From the NCBI GenBank assembly GCA_900155495.1, contig FTLJ01001200.1, positions 1 to 11,775 of the forward strand: DNA of 11,775 nt, in the 5' to 3' direction. Below are positions 8,801 through 11,775 of this stretch, piece after piece. The notes under the pieces were generated by a model. That model searched no databases and was not told the origin of the DNA. It saw only the letters and a program-made list of their open reading frames with translations. Source of the DNA: Porogramme epimiltina. Taxonomy: Eukaryota > Basidiomycota > Agaricomycetes > Polyporales > Polyporaceae. The position numbers and the translations under genes were made by a program. The stretch's first letter is position 1. Each line of letters opens with the position of its first letter.

Positions 8801-10328
8801 CCTCCCTGCAGTGCGCTGGGACCCGACGCGCGAGAACATCCTGTTCCTGAACCAGTCCGCGAACCTGTACGCCAACTACTACCAGCTCCAGATCGCCGTC
8901 CACCGCCCGTTCATCCCGTCCCCGCGCAAGCCGTCCCCGCTCTCCTTCCCCTCCCTCGCCATCTGCACCAACGCCGCCCGCTCGTGCATCCACGTGCTCG
9001 ACGTCCAGGCCAAGCGTTCCGGGTGCCCGACCTACTTCAACCAGGTGCGTTTCAGCTTTCGTGGGCGCTTGTGGATATGTCGGTACTCAGCGTGGGTTTG
9101 CGCGCAGATGTCGCTGTTCACGGCCGGCATCGTCCTGCTCCTCAACATCTGGGGCGGCAAGCGCTCCGGGCTATCATTAGACCCTGCAAAGGAGATGGCA
9201 GACGTCCACAAATGCATGAAGATGCTCCGATTGCTTGAGCCCCAGTATGTCGTCACGCCATCCACTCACCCTCGCGCCAGTCACATTAAACCTTGTTTCC
9301 CCCCAGGTGGCACACAGCCGGACGATTATGGTATGTGGTTATACCCATTCCGGGCGAGACGACCCCCTCGCTGTCACAGACACTGACGCGGTTGGTCACA
9401 GGGACATCCTGTACGAGCTCGCGTCCGTGGGCGACCTCCCGCTGCCGCAGACGTCGCCCGCGCCGTCGCAGAAGCGAGAGCGCGACTCGGACAGCCCGCT
9501 CATCCCGCCCGCCTCCGCCTTCCCGCTCCACTCGGAGCTCCTCGTCGGCACCGACGAGCAGCCCCGCACGTGGATCAACAGCCGCCGCCTCTCCAAGGAC
9601 GGCCCCTCCCTCGCCGCCTCCACCTTCGCCCAGCCGCTCCGGCCCAAGTCTGCCCTCCCGCCCCCGGAGGAGCCCTCCCCGGGCGCGTCGACGCCCGCAT
9701 CGAGCGGGAGCGGGAGCGGCGTCGCGCCCTACGCGCTCCCGCTGCACACCGAGGAGCTCGGGCGCATGCCCCTCCACCCCGGCTTCAGCGCGACCTACGC
9801 GTCCGACTGGCGCCAGCCCCAGCAGCAGCAACAGCAGCGGCAGCCCGCGCACGCCCAAGCCCAGCAGCAGGTGTCCGCGCACATGTCCGCGATGAGCCCG
9901 CCGGCGCAGGACGGGACGCCGTTCGACCCGCGCATGATGTCCATGTACGCGCTCCAGGCGTCTGGGTTCAGCGAGATGTTCGGCTCCGAGTCGTCCCCGT
10001 TCGCCGCGGTGCACGCGATGCACCCCAGCGCGCGGGCCGGCGGGGGCGCGGCCGCGGCGGGCGGAGGAGGCGCGGCCGGGGGGCTGCCCGTGATGACGTC
10101 GGAGGAGCTGGCGTACGCGGACAACACGCTGACGATGTGGTCGTCGGCGCCGTCGTCGCTCGAGTGAGTCTTCCAGCCTTCGTGTCCCCTCTTCCTTATC
10201 GGAGCAGCGCGCTGACCCATGCGCGGGGTTGGTGCAGGTGGGACGACTGGGGGACGTACATCAACAACGTCAGCGGGATGCAGAACCCCGGCGGCGCGCC
10301 CGGACACGCACAAGGCGGCGGCACCTGA
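5870..10328 (+). CDS. Zn2Cys6 transcription factor with fungal-specific TF domain, 15 exons, 942 aa
   Basis: Model: join(5870..5969,6067..6072,6155..6237,6309..6328,6416..6470,6784..7239,7351..7707,7892..8118,8394..8553,8615..8732,8812..9044,9108..9244,9307..9330,9402..10163,10238..10328). All introns are GT-AG and the frame is continuous to TGA. A Zn2Cys6 cluster, CX2CX6CX9CX2CX6C, uses C26, C29, C36, C46, C49 and C56. It is preceded by a basic stretch (KKRRIQR) and followed by a KRGPPKGY linker and a short coiled-coil dimerisation helix (71-89). The acidic DPSDDE and conserved YHGKSS segments lie before the Fungal_trans-type regulatory domain (about 260-560). That domain shows PLLHRPTFEQG, DVGAHRKK, LWRRAFWVLVAMDR (406-419) and GRPCAIQDEDFD. 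The C-terminal third is disordered: Pro/Ser-rich, polyQ (797-805), Gly/Ala (871-887), then an acidic-aromatic WDDWGTY tail suited to activation. It is a nuclear DNA-binding regulator expected to bind CGG half-sites; target genes are unknown. Family assignment is firm, a specific orthologue is not. Confidence 0.93.
6067..6072 (+). other. 6-nt coding microexon inside the zinc cluster of gene 2
   Basis: TCCGCT is flanked by an acceptor (TGCCAG) and a strong donor (GTGAGT). It joins the A ending exon 1 (5969) and the GC opening exon 3 (6155) to give ATC-CGC-TGC, that is I34-R35-C36. This supplies the third zinc-ligand cysteine with the expected CX6C spacing. Without it exon 1 joins exon 3 in frame as AGC (Ser) and the cluster loses that cysteine. 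Confidence 0.85.
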
Positions 10329-10599
10329 AGGCTGAGGAAACCCACCCGGCGCCCCACGACCACCCCCACGCAACGCACCGCTACGCCCCGCCAAGACACA
10401 CTAGACTACCAATCCCACTCCCCTGGAGGCTCTCCTACGCTCTGTCGCATCTCTGGCTGCTCGCCCTCGCTCGTCTCTCACGCTTCGTCCGATTGTAGCT
10501 CTACATACCCTGGCGGCGGGGTGCGCCGCGCGCCATAGTCGTTTGTAAACGTCTGTACATACACCCACCCACACGCTCCCCCGCGCTCCTGATGACGCC

Positions 10600-10617
10600 G
10601 ATGTCGATGTCGATGTC
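10600..10617. repeat. (GATGTC)3 hexamer repeat
   Basis: Three perfect tandem GATGTC units lie in the probable 3' UTR of gene 2, with a degenerate GACGCC unit just upstream. No function is visible. Confidence 0.85.
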
Positions 10618-10793
10618 GCTGTAACGCACCCGCTCAGTCCTCTCCTCTCTCTCTCGCACGTCGTGGTTAGCCAACTCTGATCTGTATTCGTACGCTGTCC
10701 AGTCGCACATAACTAAATCTAGTAGTAGAAACTCGATCTATGCGATGTTTTGCGAAGCCTCTGCTCCTGCGTGAATTCGTGGACACTGCTGTG

Positions 10794-10826
10794 GAGGATT
10801 CGGAGGACACTCCGGAACCAATCCTC
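10794..10826. repeat. Bulged inverted repeat (hairpin) between convergent genes
   Basis: GAGGATT (10794-10800) pairs perfectly with AATCCTC (10820-10826). The adjacent CGGAG (10801-10805) pairs with CTCCG (10810-10814) around a GACA loop. This gives a 12-bp stem with a 5-nt one-sided bulge (GAACC). Its position between two convergent 3' ends would suit an RNA 3'-end structure on either strand, but eukaryotic termination does not require one and chance is possible. Confidence 0.5.
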
Positions 10827-10940
10827 AGAATGGCCGATTAGACGCGGGTATAGTACAACACGTGTGGGATACATGGCGCATACAATACGATAAATACATC
10901 AGTAGCTGCGGCAGCGCGGGCCCGTAGATTCCCGAGGCAA

Positions 10941-11775
10941 CTACGACCCCACCCCCGCAAGGACCTTGAACACCATCTCCTGCCTCTCCCTAAACGCCCT
11001 CAGCTTCGTCATCCCCAACGCCAGCGCATTCACCCTATTCGCAAACGCCACCGCCCTTCCCTCCGTGCTCGTACGCCGCCTCCTCAGCGCCTCCGGCTCA
11101 TCCTGCACCTCACGCCCCACGTCCGACGCGCGCCGCGCAAACCCCACCCCGCGCTCCAGGATCTCGTACACGCGCTCGAGCCGCGGCACGGGCGGCGCCG
11201 CGCCGCGCTGCAGCGCGCGCACCGTTGCCGCGCTGTCCGCGTCCTCCGTCTCGTGCAGCGCGCGCCCGAGCGCGCACAGCTCCGCCATGAACGGGCGCAG
11301 CGCCGCCGGGCAGTCGCGCAGCGCGAGCGTCTGGCCCAGCACCCCGCGCAGCACCGGCTCCTCCGCGTCCTTGCCCTTGCCGTTACCGTGTGTCGGGGAG
11401 GTGGGCGAGAGCGCGGCGAGGGCGGCGCGCGTGGGGTCCGGGCGCGTCGCAGAGGACGCGGCGACGTCCGCGATGGCGAGCGCAACGGCGGCGTAGTACG
11501 CGCGGGTGGGATCGGCGCGGAGGAGCGCGCGGAGGTGGGGCTTGCGCTCGAGGACGTCCGCGAGCGCGGCGTAGAGCGTCTCGCGGATGAACTCGAGCCC
11601 GGGGACGTCGTCCGCGAGGATCGTCGGCGAGAACGCCTCGGAGCGCGCGGAGGGGGAGGGGGACGGGGACGGGGAGCGCGCGGAGCTCGCGGCGCTCGAC
11701 GCGGACGGTGTGCGGGAGTGGCCGCGTGGGGGCGGGAGGGGGAGCGTCAGGGACGGCAGGTGCGGGGGCGAGTGC
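10941..11775 (-). CDS. Unrecognised conserved-looking protein, C-terminal 277 aa (5' end outside window)
   Basis: The minus frame runs open from the right edge to a TAG at 10941-10943, with no visible intron. The visible N-terminal part is Ser/Pro/Arg-rich with an SPSPSPSPS tract (about 11680-11650). It is followed by a mostly helical part: SPTILADDVPGLEFIRETLY, a linker (SPTSPTHGNGKGKD), then charged amphipathic segments such as PRLERVYEILERGVGFARR and the terminal RERQEMVFKVLAGVGS. Codons end almost always in C or G. A 176-codon + frame over the same DNA shares the third-position register, so GC3 alone cannot choose between them. The minus frame wins because it is longer, stays open to the edge and gives varied, charged, helix-like protein instead of Ser/Ala/Arg-rich sequence. 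I recognise no domain, and a GTG at 11352-11354 is not a credible start. The gene converges on gene 2. Confidence 0.75.
   Translation of the reverse strand, partial: HSPPHLPSLTLPLPPPRGHSRTPSASSAASSARSPSPSPSPSARSEAFSPTILADDVPGLEFIRETLYAALADVLERKPHLRALLRADPTRAYYAAVALAIADVAASSATRPDPTRAALAALSPTSPTHGNGKGKDAEEPVLRGVLGQTLALRDCPAALRPFMAELCALGRALHETEDADSAATVRALQRGAAPPVPRLERVYEILERGVGFARRASDVGREVQDEPEALRRRRTSTEGRAVAFANRVNALALGMTKLRAFRERQEMVFKVLAGVGS

Larger units (their letters stand above)
10329..10940. other. Convergent 3' intergenic region between genes 2 and 3
   Basis: I see no gene in this 612-nt region. The gene 2 side begins with C-rich 3' UTR and moves to TGTA-containing, T-richer sequence (TTGTAAACG, TCTGTACATAC, about 10540-10560) and ACTAAATCTAGTAG (about 10710), plausible 3'-end elements. 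On the minus side an AT-rich stretch (about 10877-10898, minus-strand ATGTATTTATCG) is a candidate polyadenylation region for gene 3. The region also holds a hexamer repeat and a hairpin. Confidence 0.45.

Noticed and set aside
10966..11496. 176-codon + frame opposite gene 3
   Set aside because: It shares third codon positions with gene 3, so its high GC3 is inherited. Its product is Ser/Ala/Arg-rich and it is shorter than the minus frame, which stays open to the edge.

Overview
The window looks like nuclear DNA from a filamentous basidiomycete, probably an agaricomycete. It is very GC-rich, and strongly C-rich in the non-coding stretches. Its genes are cut by many short GT-AG introns with GTRNGT-type donors and CTGAC/CTAAC-like branch sites. 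Both complete genes encode fungus-specific protein families. There are no tRNA or rRNA genes, CRISPR arrays, transposons or bacterial-type operons that I can see.

Layout. Positions 1-50 are an almost pure poly-C tract at the window edge, followed by a pyrimidine-rich 5' region with no gene. Gene 1 (301-3423, +, 3 exons, 993 aa) encodes a protein with the AreA-type 'GATA-like' N-terminal motif (formerly DUF1752) and a DUF3295-like body and tail, but no GATA zinc finger. Positions 3424-5869 form a 2.4 kb stretch with no convincing gene. It holds the gene 1 3' region, simple repeats, one weak antisense open frame (4384-4860) and the C-rich promoter and leader of gene 2. Gene 2 (5870-10328, +) was rebuilt from 15 exons into a 942-aa Zn2Cys6 transcription factor with a fungal-specific transcription factor domain. 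A 600-bp convergent 3' intergenic region follows, with a bulged hairpin and a hexamer repeat. Gene 3 (10941 to the right edge, -) is the C-terminal 277 residues of an unrecognised, helix-rich protein with a Ser/Pro-rich stretch, cut off by the window.

Relations. Genes 1 and 2 are tandem and both look like nuclear or regulatory proteins, but the 2.4 kb gap and the lack of a shared pathway give no reason to link them functionally. Gene 3 converges on gene 2. The most notable structure is in gene 2: the six-cysteine DNA-binding cluster is assembled from three exons, one of them a 6-nt microexon (6067-6072). Skipping that microexon would keep the reading frame but remove the third zinc-ligand cysteine. 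All exon-intron models come from reading splice signals and protein continuity by eye, without transcript data.
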